Positions 51,555-62,288 of a DNA stretch of 64,000 nucleotides are shown piece by piece (position 1 is the first letter of the stretch; the number at the start of each line of letters is the position of its first letter). The notes beneath the pieces were generated by a model. That model saw only the letters and a list, made by a program, of their open reading frames with translations, ran no database searches and had not been told where the DNA came from. The position numbers and the translations under genes are program-made. Source of the DNA: Entamoeba invadens IP1 (lineage: Eukaryota; Evosea; Mastigamoebida; Endamoebidae); the NCBI RefSeq assembly GCF_000330505.1, contig NW_004443648.1, positions 982,597 to 1,046,596 of the forward strand, in the 5' to 3' direction.

Positions 51555-53348
51555 ATGGCTAAATTAGAGGCAATTTTTCTCCCACAAATAATCGTTTACA
51601 TCCAAAATATAGATATGGTCATACAAATTCTTTTCATTAACAAAAAGTGGCAAAGAGTAATCACAACTATGAAGAGAATGCCTTTGTTTAATCCAGACCA
51701 TTTTATGGTCGCTTCAACTATTTTCAGTGGCGCAAAAGAAGTTTATTTAGACCAAGAGGAAGCAACAAAATGTGACATCAAAGGGAAATTCATACGACTC
51801 TTTACACAGAAAGGGATAATCAAATTGAACATTCAAAAAGTGCTTACAGAACTTTTCATTAACTTCAAAACGTCGTTGTGTTTGTCTCAAACGCCTCATC
51901 TGAGAAGAATTCAGATCACTTTAGACAGTAACCCAGGAAAGGGTTTGAAGTTTGAAATTCCATTTGAAGGACATAAAGTGTTAGTCAGAATTAATGCAAT
52001 CGATCTGTCACATGCTTATAAACTGATCGAGAAACTTCCATCATTTTGTGACGTGGTTCTCGAAGTCCAAACGTTGCGAACTCAAAATTTGAATGATATC
52101 TTAAAACGAGAAAACGTCAAAGTTTTGTTCCATTCATTTGGGAGTGTCAATGGTTCACTTATAGACTTAAATAGATTTATACCTTGTGATATCGAAAATT
52201 ACTCGATACAATATTGTGAAGACTATATAATTAGCGCAATTGTCTGTAGAGCACTCCCATCACGTATAACAATTGATTTTCATGGTATCACTAAAAACGT
52301 TTCTTTGGACTTTTCGAAGTCTGTGACACTCAAATCAATTTGTTTGCAAACACCAGAGAAGACAAACAAAAAAGTCGACTTGTCTCTCCCATCAACTGTC
52401 ACTGACATCCAATGTAACGACTTCAGTCCAATTGCTATTTTCGAAATTCACAAACTCGAGTTAATTGAATTGAATGCAGTGAACTTTGCTTCAGTGAACC
52501 TCCCAACCACATTAGTCAATCTAACACTACTTGGAAATTCAATGTTAAAAGACTACAATTTTGTTGGTATGCACTTCTTGACATTTTTATCATTATCAAA
52601 TTGTGTTATGTTATCTGATATAGTGATACCAGAGTGTGTCTCATTTTGTGACATCTCGAGGTGCCCAAATCTTGCACAAATCGGCGGCAAATTTCATGAA
52701 CAATTATCTATCAGTCATTGCCCTAAATTAAAAGAAATAAAAATAGAGCCATACGCAATTGCACTTTCACATTTTCAGAATGTTAGATTCCAAGTCCCAA
52801 GCTGCGTGAGGCAACTAAAATTGGAAGATATCAAAAAGATGTCAAAGAAACAAAGTGCTCTTACACTCGACGCACTTAATTTAGTTGGATCGGACTTCAA
52901 TAATGAAATTATAAAACTGATAAAATTGTTCATGGTGAGAACTTTCATTTTCACTTGCTCGCAAATTGCGCTTGAAAGTGTTGTATCCAAAGAAACGACA
53001 AAAGTCGTGTTTAAAAGGTGTGACCTCAATTGTGATTTGCCGGAGATCCCGTCAGTCACTATCAACGAATCACAATCCGAATGTCCAGTCTTAAATTTAA
53101 GAGCATTTAAAGTTGTTAAAACTGTATGTTTGCAGAAAGTCACGGCGTTGTGTGACTTTGCACATTCAGAGATCGAAACACTCCAATTAAAAAAATGTCG
53201 TCTAATGGGCATCACTTTACCCCCATCTTTGACTTATTTAAAAGCTGAAAACTGTCGTTTCTCGTTTGCAAAAGACTTTTTACCTTCGACAGTACACACC
53301 GCATTCACTAATGTTATCTTTAAGACGCACAAAGACCATGTAATATGA
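51555..53348 (+). CDS. Irregular leucine-rich-repeat protein with F-box-like N-terminus
   Basis: 597 aa from the ATG at 51555; two codons further upstream only a GTG is available. The N-terminus KLEAIFLPQIIVYIQNIDMVIQILFINKKWQRVITTMKRMPLFNP has the helix pattern and Pro of an F-box-like module. Degenerate LRRs follow, such as LVNLTLLGNSML...FLTFLSLSNCVMLSDIVIPECV and LSISHCPKLKEIKI. This is the classic alternation of Leu/Ile strands with Asn/Cys turns. It resembles the 46444-49215 protein. If the F-box reading is right it would recruit substrates to an SCF ubiquitin ligase; otherwise it is a binding scaffold. It begins 88 bases after the fumarase stop. Confidence 0.76.
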   Translation: MAKLEAIFLPQIIVYIQNIDMVIQILFINKKWQRVITTMKRMPLFNPDHFMVASTIFSGAKEVYLDQEEATKCDIKGKFIRLFTQKGIIKLNIQKVLTELFINFKTSLCLSQTPHLRRIQITLDSNPGKGLKFEIPFEGHKVLVRINAIDLSHAYKLIEKLPSFCDVVLEVQTLRTQNLNDILKRENVKVLFHSFGSVNGSLIDLNRFIPCDIENYSIQYCEDYIISAIVCRALPSRITIDFHGITKNVSLDFSKSVTLKSICLQTPEKTNKKVDLSLPSTVTDIQCNDFSPIAIFEIHKLELIELNAVNFASVNLPTTLVNLTLLGNSMLKDYNFVGMHFLTFLSLSNCVMLSDIVIPECVSFCDISRCPNLAQIGGKFHEQLSISHCPKLKEIKIEPYAIALSHFQNVRFQVPSCVRQLKLEDIKKMSKKQSALTLDALNLVGSDFNNEIIKLIKLFMVRTFIFTCSQIALESVVSKETTKVVFKRCDLNCDLPEIPSVTINESQSECPVLNLRAFKVVKTVCLQKVTALCDFAHSEIETLQLKKCRLMGITLPPSLTYLKAENCRFSFAKDFLPSTVHTAFTNVIFKTHKDHVI

Positions 53349-53459
53349 TTTGTATTGTTTATAGTTTATTTTATAGTTTTATTATACTAAAATGCATTGT
53401 AAATGAGAACTCGAGAAACTCACAAGCACTGAAAATTATTTAATAAGCAAAGACTTCAT

Positions 53460-54860
53460 ATGAACACTACAGAGGAATTATTAACAACACAAATAACTGA
53501 TGACACCGAATTCACAGAAGAAGAAACACAACCCAAAAAAGGCGTCTTGGTTATGTCGACATGGACGTATTTGATATTAATCAATTTAATCACATTTCTC
53601 ATTACGTTGCATTCAATGGTGTACTTTGTCACCCCTCTAAACACTATTGAAACTCAAGTCAAAAATAACATCACTTCAACGGAAACATTCACAGTACAAC
53701 AGTCTAATAGTTATCGTCCTTCAAACCATAATTGGAAGGAAGTCATGGCTATGACTATTATAGACTCCGTGGTCGAACAAACATCACAGAATTCTGAAGT
53801 GTTAAATGAAGAAGCGTATGACCGTATTTTAAGCGCTTTGCTTTCAAAGAATGACACGTTCGAAGATTTTATTGAATCAATTAAAACAACTCCATTTACT
53901 ACACAACTTGATGATAAAACGGAACTCCTCTTTTACTTCTCGAATGTCAAACAACACTCATTCTTCCCAAATTTCAAGAAAGAATTGTTGAACACACGAG
54001 TCGGCATTATGAAACAAGGATACTTCTTGGCAAAGAGAGACAAACTCTATATCAACCAAATTTCTAATGATGGCATCTTCCAACCAGGCCCTTTGAGACA
54101 AATCACTCCATTCCCAGATCAACCCAATTCAGTGTACTTTGACCCCGCCTTTTATGAAGTGGTTGGGTTCGATAACAATTTCATAACCCGACTTGATGTA
54201 TCACCACTTGTAGCATCAACTTCGGGCACAGAAGAAAGAGAAGAAGGAGGTGAACAGAACTTTTTTACAAAAGGAGGGTTCTTCCTTCGAAGTCCATGGG
54301 GAAATGAGACTTGGGAAAATCTGAATTCTCTTTTAATGAAAGAATCGACACCATCAATATCGAAATACTCCATGAGGTCTTGGTTGGCTTGTAAACGTTC
54401 AAATCTCGACAAAGATGAATGCACACACTTACGATGTAAGAGTGGAACAAACACAACTTTATACAATGAATTGTGTAGCCAAAACGTGATGATTGTAGGA
54501 ACAGTAAATGAGGGGTATCCAATGATAGCGTCTGATAAATTGTCATGGATGTATTACAAAGAAAATGATGAAAAACAATACAAAATGTTTGATGTTATTG
54601 TAGATGACATTCTTGAACCAATTGAAGGAACTGTATTACAACACCAACAATCAAAATATGGATATGGCGCAGTATCATATGCGGTACTCTCAGAAATGGA
54701 AACAGAAGTTTCTTCTTTAACTGGTGCTGTTTGTTTCTTTATACTTTATAATATATTATTTTATATGACTGAAATACTATAAATGGCTCCAAATGAAAAC
54801 AATGACGTTTAGGGATATGCTACATTTAACGTTAAACTCGAACTGAGTACGACTAAGTAA
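53460..54860 (+). CDS. Membrane-anchored protein with large extracytoplasmic domain (probably spliced)
   Basis: Unspliced, the frame gives 440 aa ending at 54782 in a hydrophobic tail. I prefer a splice: exon 53460-54728, an 84-nt intron (GTTTGTTTC...GTTTAG) and exon 54813-54860, phase 0, giving 438 aa that ends in a hydrophilic segment (GYATFNVKLELSTTK). The N-terminal 32 residues are acidic and cytosolic. One hydrophobic segment follows (about 33-58), then about 370 residues with N-glycosylation sites (NIT, NDT, NET, NTT) and a cluster of Cys near 310-340. That is type II topology. The domain around 140-240 has a sensor-like beta pattern but I cannot name it. Function unknown. Confidence 0.68.
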
Positions 54861-54975
54861 ATACAACTGTTCTTTATATCGACTTTATTGTTTCTATTTT
54901 TAAAGCATCTATTTACTATAAAAAATTGTATATTTATAGTATAATATATAGCATAACCTATAAATAAAAAACGTG

Positions 54976-57172
54976 TTAATTTGATTCATTCACAAAGAGT
55001 GTGAATGGGTGAAGAGGATGGGCATCACACGCATCGAGAGAAGAGACCAATGCGGGCAATGGTGCGTCGACATCAATGTAATCGAATTGCAATCCTCTGA
55101 AAGTGGCTTCGGCGAGTCCCGGAGTAGCAAAGAGTGCGTACAATTCAGTTGCTCTCATGGCAAGCATTGGGTACATCGAGACTTTTCCAACCAATTTGCA
55201 CAACGTGAGTTTGACTCTATTTGTCACTTTAACATTCTTTTCACACTAATAAGTAGAACATTACAAACTTTGAATTCTGTCCAATCGCTTGTCCCAATTT
55301 GCAGTACAATGAGAGGAGTGAGACTTGAAGATATTCCGGGTAATTTGAATCTTCGAATGTTTGAGGATCGACTTCTGCAAGCAAAAATTCAATTTCAGCG
55401 GGTTTAATGAAGTGGGCGTTCTCTCCAACCAACAAACACAAATGATTTGCAAATTCAGTTTGTTGCGTGTTTTCGACAAAGTCTGAATTCTTGAGTAACC
55501 CATCAAGTGCTGCAACTAACACACTCAAAATACATGGCGCGGCTTTAATTAAAACACTCAACGCAGATATGAAAGCTTCGTGGACTAATTTAATGAAGTT
55601 GTTGTCGGGGAACAAATAGTTGTATCGCGCGATGATTGCTTTAACGATATTCAGCGCGTCACTCTCGCTTTTGTATCGAACACTAACCGCTTGGAAGAAC
55701 ACTCGCAACAACGAAGGAACACACTTCATCGCCGCTTTGACTCGCCCGCTGTTTTTCTCGGGTCTGCAAAGTAACTCTTCCACTTTATTCAAATTTTCTG
55801 CACGCCACAAATGGTTTGTGTCATATGCACCTTTGTACATATAGCTGTATGAGTACGCATACATCTCGGTCCTCTTCTCGTTATCGGCACTTCCCGGGTA
55901 ACACAGTGTTTGTAAGAGTGCCAAGATAGGAAGATCCAAGATGTAGTGTAACACGGCGGGTGCGTTGCTATTTGCAATGAACAAATAGAGAAGTGGTAAG
56001 ACTTCTCTTTGAATCGCTGTGGAGTGTAACGCAATTGCACTGAATGGGAAGAAAATGGGCTCTGTAGATAACGCAACAGAGTGGCGCTTAAGCACACGAA
56101 GTGTCTCACTCACAAGCAACACGTCTGTAAATCCGTTATTCTTCACCAAATACTCTGCGATAAATGCATTCACCTTTTGAGCGTTGCTCTGTGAAAATTC
56201 CGAAGATATGATCAATGTGGAATCCAACAACGAGAGCGCTACAAACGGGTCAACTCTTTCCGCGTGTGTTCGAATCGATTGGAACACTGTCGAAACGTTT
56301 TGTGCGAGTGTTGGGTGTCGTGCGGCAATAGTTCCCAAGAGGCGAATCATTTCGTGGTAGATCACGGTATGCATTTGAGTGAATGTTTGGATTCGTTGGA
56401 GTTGTTGTAACACTTGATTGACATATCCTATAATAGTCTCACACAATGTCACTGATCTACCACGTTACTCTTTCGTTATTAAAAACTATTCGAAATGAAT
56501 AACAAACACATTAACTTTTGATACGTAAAGTATCAAATTAGACACCACTTGATGGTGTTGTGACATAGTTACGGAGTACACATTCCGACTAGAAACGTTC
56601 ATAATAGTGAATACAGGGATGTTACTCGTTCTTCCGTCTTGTTCTTGGATTTGTAGAGGCAACTTACTAGGGTTAAACTCCAGTGTTCCACCAACAACAT
56701 TCATTTGGAGATATCTAATGATAGTCGTATCGACTTGTGCGGCTTCTGCTTCCGATATCTTCTCTCTCCCGCAAACAGCAAACAAAATGGGGACCAGCAA
56801 GTGTGAGATCAGTTTGTTTTCGGTAACCATGAGCCCTATGATGTTCATGATAGTGATCATAGAAGTCACAGGAAGGCCTTTTCTCAAGCAATAAATGATA
56901 TAAAATATATCGCACGCGTTTTCGCTCATAGTAATGTTCATTTCCGGGAGGGAATACAACGCTTCACTTGCAATATATTTCAGTAACAGTGGGGACTTCT
57001 CGTTTGTGATTTCTGCTGTCAAGCACTTAATAATCGACGGAGCCGCACCCGTTCCATAATTCAAGAGAATAGTTAAGAGTTTCCTATATTCCAAAAGTTT
57101 CTCTTTACTTCTTGTTGTCTTCATCAGTTGTTCAAATCGTTGTTCGATAGTCATAGTACCTTGTCTGCTCAT
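54976..57172 (-). CDS. AP5Z1: Probable AP-5 complex zeta subunit (3 exons)
   Basis: Exons 57172-56508, 56456-55269 and 55216-54976 are joined by introns of 51 and 52 nt (GTTTGTT...GTAG and GTTTGTA...ATAG). Both junctions keep phase, giving 697 aa. The chain is an all-helical solenoid without other domains. The block from AVLHYILDLPILALL through KVEELLCRP and KCVPSLLRVFFQAVS to AAPCILSVLVAALDGLL, and the C-terminal MLAMRATELYALFATP, match the order and spacing of animal AP5Z1 as I know it. AP-5 works with SPG11/SPG15 on late endosomes and lysosomes. Homology is remote and judged by eye. No beta, mu or sigma partner lies in this window. Confidence 0.66.
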
Positions 57173-57304
57173 CCCTTTACATTTTTCAGTTTGAGTGTCG
57201 ATTTCCAGTTCAACTTACTGAGAAAAAAAATAATTCGCTTCCAAACAAAAACATTTGAGTGTGACAAAGTGACCAAAAAAAGTTAGACTAAATTATTCAA
57301 TCAA

Positions 57305-58627
57305 TCACTTCAGTTTGATAATAGCAATACCGTTCTTACGACTCGGGTCCGCATGCCAATCACCAAGCCGGAATCTCCTCCCAACAGCACAGACTATCGC
57401 AGAATTATCTCTCATCACATCAATACCATTGACACATCCCGGCAATTGGACACTGCCACTCAAGTTAAAGTGCCTTTCGCCATCTAAATACGCAATTCTG
57501 TCTTTATAACTCCAGAACTTAACTACTCCATCAACTCCACCAGTAAAGAAGGCGTCACTGTAACGAATGCACTTAATAGTGGACACCCCATTCTTGTGTG
57601 CTTTATCTAATTTCTCAATGTGCGTCTTACGTGTCACACCAAAGAGTGACAGATCTCCGACATTCGACCCAGCAATGAACTTCGCTTCGTCCAAAAAGGC
57701 AGCACAATCCATGATTTCATGGGAATTATAGACTAATTGCGTCTCTCCAACTACTTTGAAGATTCTAAGAGTCTTGTCGGTCGACGCCGTCAAGCACCGT
57801 TCACTCGAAAGTGCATCAACAGTAGTCACTGAGTTCAAATGACCATAGAACGTGTCCATCAACCCCATCGTCGCAATGTTCCACATTTTGATTGACCTGT
57901 CGTTCCCAGAAGTGAAGAGATCAAGTGTCCCTTCTCTAAAGCAACACGTCATAACTTCGTCTTGATGTCCTCTTAAATCACCGGACAACTCATTTGTTTT
58001 GGGATCAAAGCAGTAGACATGTTTATTTGAAGCGGCAGCAACCAACACAGTTCCTTCTTGGTCGATTGTCAAATTATTGATGGGAGGACGTCTCGAAGAT
58101 TTTTTAGTCTCTGGGATGATAAATTCCCCACTGAATCTATTAGTTGTGATATCGTATGTCATAATCTTCCCATCTTGTGACGAGAAGTAAACTTTTGTTT
58201 GGTCGGTCGGACTGATAATAGCAGATGTATACGGTTGTGTCATCGTTCGTGTTTTGTTAATCGAGAAAATATCAGAAAGAGTCAACGTCGAAGCCAAGTC
58301 TTCACGTTGTTTTGTTTTATCCAACTACATGTGAGTCACTGCATGCATCCAACACACTTCATTACACTAACAAACGGATTCTTGGAAAATTTGCTCAAAC
58401 ACATTCTTCGTTTTAGTCTCCTCGTCCTCGACATCCTCTCGCTGTTTAACATTTTTTTCGGTGTCTTTAATGTGTTCTTTGGCTTGTTTAAGACGCTCGT
58501 CGTCAAGATCCCCTCTTTCTTTGCCAGTAAACTTACTTGTACGAATGCGCCCTACTTTTTTTTCGGATTTCTTCGGCAATTCTTTTTGTATACGCTCTTT
58601 AAAAGGAACGAGAAATGGGTCATTCAT
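57305..58627 (-). CDS. RRP9: U3 snoRNP protein RRP9 (U3-55K), WD40 (spliced)
   Basis: Exons 58627-58376 and 58324-57305, 51-nt intron (GTTTGTT...GTAG), phase 0, 423 aa. The N-terminal about 100 residues are charged and helical with RIRTSKFTGKER. A WD40 propeller follows, with clear repeats such as GHQDEVMTCCF...SGNDRSIKMWNI and GHLNSVTTVDAL...ASTDKTLRIFKV. The end AVGRRFRLGDWH...KNGIAIIKLK is the RRP9 signature (VGxxxRLGRWW...). It binds the U3 snoRNA B/C motif in the nucleolus during 18S rRNA processing. It is the clearest WD40 assignment in the window, and generic WD40 is the only alternative. Confidence 0.88.
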
Positions 58628-59180
58628 GTGTGTTGCAAATACACTAATTGAGTTTCTTCTTTCCCATCGAACCCTAATTGTCCGTTTGTCTGTATTTTTA
58701 ATATAATTTTACTAAATTATATTCTTTATTTTAATTGTTTATTATTTATAAAACAATTAAATTATATAGTATACTTATAAATATTAATTATTTTTTATCA
58801 TATTTTCTTATAGTTTATTATAAGATATAGTTTTTTAAAGAACAATTGTTATGAAATTGCCAATAAAATAATCATATCAATTCAATAAACTATAAAATAA
58901 CTATAAAACTATTAATACCATAAAGAAGGTACATGAACTATAAAAAAACTAAATATGTATAATATCCCAGAAGAAGCACCAACGATCAACGTGTTGTTTA
59001 GTTAATTTCAAAAGAGGCCTCAAGGCGGATTAATACAAATAATACCAAACTTCTAATAATACTAATAAAAAATATTTTAATAAATACAATAATAAAGAAA
59101 TATGAGTGAAGAGGGCAAAACACTCAGAATTGTAAAAATCAAAAATTCACCGATCCCACGTGGCAACAGATGAGCGTCTG
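58628..59180. other. AT-rich divergent spacer with a short upstream frame
   Basis: Spacer between the RRP9 and FKBP starts. An ATG at 59102 opens 24 codons (MSEEGKTLRIVKIKNSP...) in a different frame from the FKBP gene, ending in TGA just before it. It could be an upstream ORF or a missed first exon. Confidence 0.5.
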
Positions 59181-60359
59181 ATGGACAATCCACGTCATAT
59201 TGTGTTCACTTATAAGAGGGTTAAATGGAACTCTTTGAATATCAGAATGGAAACGGAGAAGTGCGGATGTGGTGAATGTCAAGAACACAATGACGCTTGT
59301 TGTGGCTCGTGTTGTCATGACCACGACGACGCACAAGATGAACCAATAGTACAAGAACCTTCAGTCCCACAATTTCCAAAAACTGTTGAAAAAGAAGGGA
59401 CTGGGTATGAGAAACCCTTGGACGATTGTGTTTGTGTTGTCGACTACACGTTGTCACTTGGCGACAAAGTCATTGAAAGTAAAAACGACTTCAAATTTGT
59501 TATTGGCGACCTCCCCGTCATCTGTGACGGGTTTGAGAAAGGGGTTGAGTCGATGAAATTAAATGAAGTCTGTTCGTTCACATTAAAAGCAGAAGACGCG
59601 TTTGGTGACGAGGGCGACAAAACAAGAAATATTCCACCAAAGGCAGAAGTCAGTTTTAAAGTCACTTTAAAGTCAATGGAGTCGGTCCCCAGTCCATATA
59701 CCATAGCGCCAGAAAACATCGTCAAACATGCCGAACAGAAAAAGATCCAAGGCAATGAGTTAGTCAAACGAAAAATGCAGAAGAGAGCACTTCGGTGTTA
59801 TTTAAGAGGGTTGGAATACTTGGACAACGATTATAGGATCCCCGACGATCAAAAAGAGGCAAGCAAAAAGATCCAATTGATTTTATATTCAAATGTCTCG
59901 GCGATGTATTTGCATCTCAAACAATACGACAGTGTGATCGAGTATTGTGACAAAGTCACAGCGTCCGATGAAAAGAATTTGAAGGCGTTGTTACGACGTG
60001 GGAAGGCGTATTTGGAGAAATTGCAAGTCGAAAAGGCGCAAGTTGATTTCAACAAAGTCTTAGAGATCGACCCCAACAACAAAGAAGTCAAACTTGAGAT
60101 GTCACAGATCAAGAAAAAACAAGTCGAAGCCGACAAAAAGGACAAACAAAGATATGCTAGAATGTTCAGTGCCCTTGGGAGCCTTTCACAAGTCGAAGAA
60201 GAACAAAAGAAGAGACAAGAGGCCTATACTGAAAAGGCCAAAAAAGAATGGGAACAACTGAAAGAGAAAGAAACTTCCGCCAAACAAACTGAAGACAAGA
60301 AAGAAGAAGAGAAAGGTGAACCCACAAAGACTGAAGTGAAAGAAGAACACAAGGAGTAA
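59181..60359 (+). CDS. FKBP-type peptidyl-prolyl isomerase with TPR repeats and Cys/His-rich leader
   Basis: About 392 aa from the ATG at 59181. The next in-frame Met, at 59247, is an alternative start, and a spliced start at 59102 is possible. Order: a leader with about eight Cys and several His/Asp in 25 residues (CGCGECQEH... and CCHDHDD), one FKBP domain (about 70-160), three TPR motifs (about 180-310; LYSNVSAMYLHLKQYDSVIEYCDKV and LKALLRRGKAYLEKLQ), then a Lys/Glu-rich tail. The layout is that of FKBP8/FKBP51-type Hsp90 co-chaperones. In the FKBP pocket the usual Trp is Phe (CDGFEKG) and AYG is AFG, so isomerase activity may be weak. The leader looks metal-binding and is unusual. Confidence 0.85.
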   Translation: MDNPRHIVFTYKRVKWNSLNIRMETEKCGCGECQEHNDACCGSCCHDHDDAQDEPIVQEPSVPQFPKTVEKEGTGYEKPLDDCVCVVDYTLSLGDKVIESKNDFKFVIGDLPVICDGFEKGVESMKLNEVCSFTLKAEDAFGDEGDKTRNIPPKAEVSFKVTLKSMESVPSPYTIAPENIVKHAEQKKIQGNELVKRKMQKRALRCYLRGLEYLDNDYRIPDDQKEASKKIQLILYSNVSAMYLHLKQYDSVIEYCDKVTASDEKNLKALLRRGKAYLEKLQVEKAQVDFNKVLEIDPNNKEVKLEMSQIKKKQVEADKKDKQRYARMFSALGSLSQVEEEQKKRQEAYTEKAKKEWEQLKEKETSAKQTEDKKEEEKGEPTKTEVKEEHKE

Positions 60360-60465
60360 AAGGAAATCACTTTTTGATTGACTTTTTTGTTCGTTCCTAC
60401 AATTTTAGGCAATTTTATTGTCACGTGAAAGTATAATTCAGTAAGATATTGTATTGAAACAGCAA

Positions 60466-61587
60466 TCAATGATATTTTTCAAAGGGGGATGGATTTGGGT
60501 ATATCGCTTTGAGCCAGTCCGTCATTCTTTCGATTGCGTTATCCATCGCAGTCACATTTTTATCGTCAAGCCCGTCGTTCAAACAGATGCACTGTGGTTT
60601 CTTCTTTTTGACTCCATTGACTATTTTCAAGTTGTTAGTTTTGTTGTTATCTACAAGGCCGTAGTAATAGTTCCGTTCTTTGACATAAACGCCCCTATTC
60701 GACTCGACTGAATATGCCGCATGCATGAAAGGGACAGCACAGTCCGTTCCATCTCTGAATTTGTGTTTTCTTGTTAAGTTATATTGAGTTTGATAACTCT
60801 TTTCCATCTCTTGAAGGATTTGAGTCTTAAAGAAATAACAGTGGTGACTGGAGTATGGGTGCTTGATCGTCTTGTTCTGGGGATGGAACTTGTCGTTGAT
60901 TAATTTGTTGCTGTTTCCTACACTGCGATGCCACAAATTCCGCTTCATCCCATCTGCCTCGGGAGCATTCCACGTGTTATGGTAGACATTCAATTTCCCA
61001 TCTTTCCTGCAAAAGTGCGAGATGTCCAACTTCTTTCCTAACAACATGTCGTCGTTCAAATACAGAAAACACGACGACAAGTTTTTAATGTTGTGTAAAG
61101 ACACTTCCAGAGAATTGGAATTGAACACAGGAAGGTCTTTAGGGTTTGGAAATATCTCTTTGTGATCGACGATACGTAAAGTGTACTCATTAAACTGGAA
61201 ACTCGACGTATTTAAAAAGTCTGGAATTTGATTGAGCGTGACTATGTAATAATTCTTGATATATGGGGCATATGCATATACAGAGCGAAGGGAGTACTGT
61301 AATGTGTTGTAATCACGATACCTCCCCGCTCCACTCTTTTTCCCACTTTTGGCTAACAAGTCTAAAAAATTGGGGTCTGAACCATTCACCCACAACCAAA
61401 CAACATCAATCCCATTCGGACACGCTTTGTTTTTTATCGGCGCTACGTATTTGTATTTGACGTGATTATCGTACGGTTCAACGGTAAACCGCAATTGTGA
61501 AGTGCTCGATGAGAAAAGTGTCAGAGTAAAAAAGATGATCACTAAACTCGAGAAAACTGAGATGCATGTGAGAAAATTGAACGGCAT
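60466..61587 (-). CDS. Stealth-family sugar-phosphate transferase (GNPTAB-like), type II membrane
   Basis: 373 aa. A signal anchor lies near the N-terminus (about 5-30). The four Stealth regions are present in order: CR1 IDVVWLWVNGSDP (60-72), CR2 RYRDYNTLQYSLRSVYAYAPYIKNYYIVT (89-117), CR3 PNPKDLPVFNSNSLEVSLHNIKNLSSCFLYLNDDML (about 147-182) and CR4 around MHAAYS (about 312). The family transfers hexose- or GlcNAc-1-phosphate. The animal member, GlcNAc-1-phosphotransferase, makes the mannose-6-phosphate precursor on lysosomal enzymes. It probably acts in the Golgi, on glycoproteins or on Entamoeba surface phosphoglycans. It lacks the Notch-repeat and DMAP inserts of the animal protein. The substrate is unknown. 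Confidence 0.9.
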   Translation of the reverse strand: MPFNFLTCISVFSSLVIIFFTLTLFSSSTSQLRFTVEPYDNHVKYKYVAPIKNKACPNGIDVVWLWVNGSDPNFLDLLAKSGKKSGAGRYRDYNTLQYSLRSVYAYAPYIKNYYIVTLNQIPDFLNTSSFQFNEYTLRIVDHKEIFPNPKDLPVFNSNSLEVSLHNIKNLSSCFLYLNDDMLLGKKLDISHFCRKDGKLNVYHNTWNAPEADGMKRNLWHRSVGNSNKLINDKFHPQNKTIKHPYSSHHCYFFKTQILQEMEKSYQTQYNLTRKHKFRDGTDCAVPFMHAAYSVESNRGVYVKERNYYYGLVDNNKTNNLKIVNGVKKKKPQCICLNDGLDDKNVTAMDNAIERMTDWLKAIYPNPSPFEKYH

Positions 61588-62288
61588 TGAAATTCGAGTT
61601 GAATGAATTTTTTATGATAAAATAATATAGTTCTTTTTAGTATGTTTAATAGTATTTTTTGCTTTGAATTGAATTTTGTTATCTAATTAATTTTAATTAA
61701 AATATACTATTGTTATCAATATTTTGAATTTTTTTGTTTTAGGGTTTCTTGAAATTACAGATATTTGGTGCAAAAATAAAGTTTTAATCAATTTTGGTAA
61801 AATCTTCAACATAAAAATTTTAAAAATTGGTATTAAAATAAAATTTACGTGATTGAATAATTTTTGAAAAATAAGAAAAGTTTTATTATTAAAAAAGTAT
61901 TAAAAATTATAATTTTATTAAAATGAACTTAATTTTTTCGATCACAAATAAAAAAACATGAATTGTTAAAATAACAAAACATTTCAATACAGATGGAAAT
62001 ACTATAAATCAATTAGTTATTTAATTATGAATTTCTTTTTAATTTTTCTAATTGTATTATCTTATTATAAAAAATTTAAATCATTAACCAACATTTTTAA
62101 AAATGACAAAGAGTATTAAATTAAAAATAATATATATTCTAATAAAATAATTACGACTTACTAGTAAAAAAAACAACAAGCTCCCGAAAATACCAGAAAA
62201 AGAGATTGAGAGTATGGAATCAAATGAAAGAAAAGGGAATTTGTAAAGGTCTTTTTGTGACTTGAGCAACCTTTCATTTCATTTCAAG
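61588..62288. other. AT-rich divergent spacer
   Basis: About 700 bases with long A/T runs between the Stealth and kinase starts. No further feature recognised. Confidence 0.55.

Noticed and set aside
59102..59176. Separate small gene MSEEGKTLR...
   Set aside because: Only 24 codons ending right before the FKBP start; better treated as an upstream ORF or a missed first exon.
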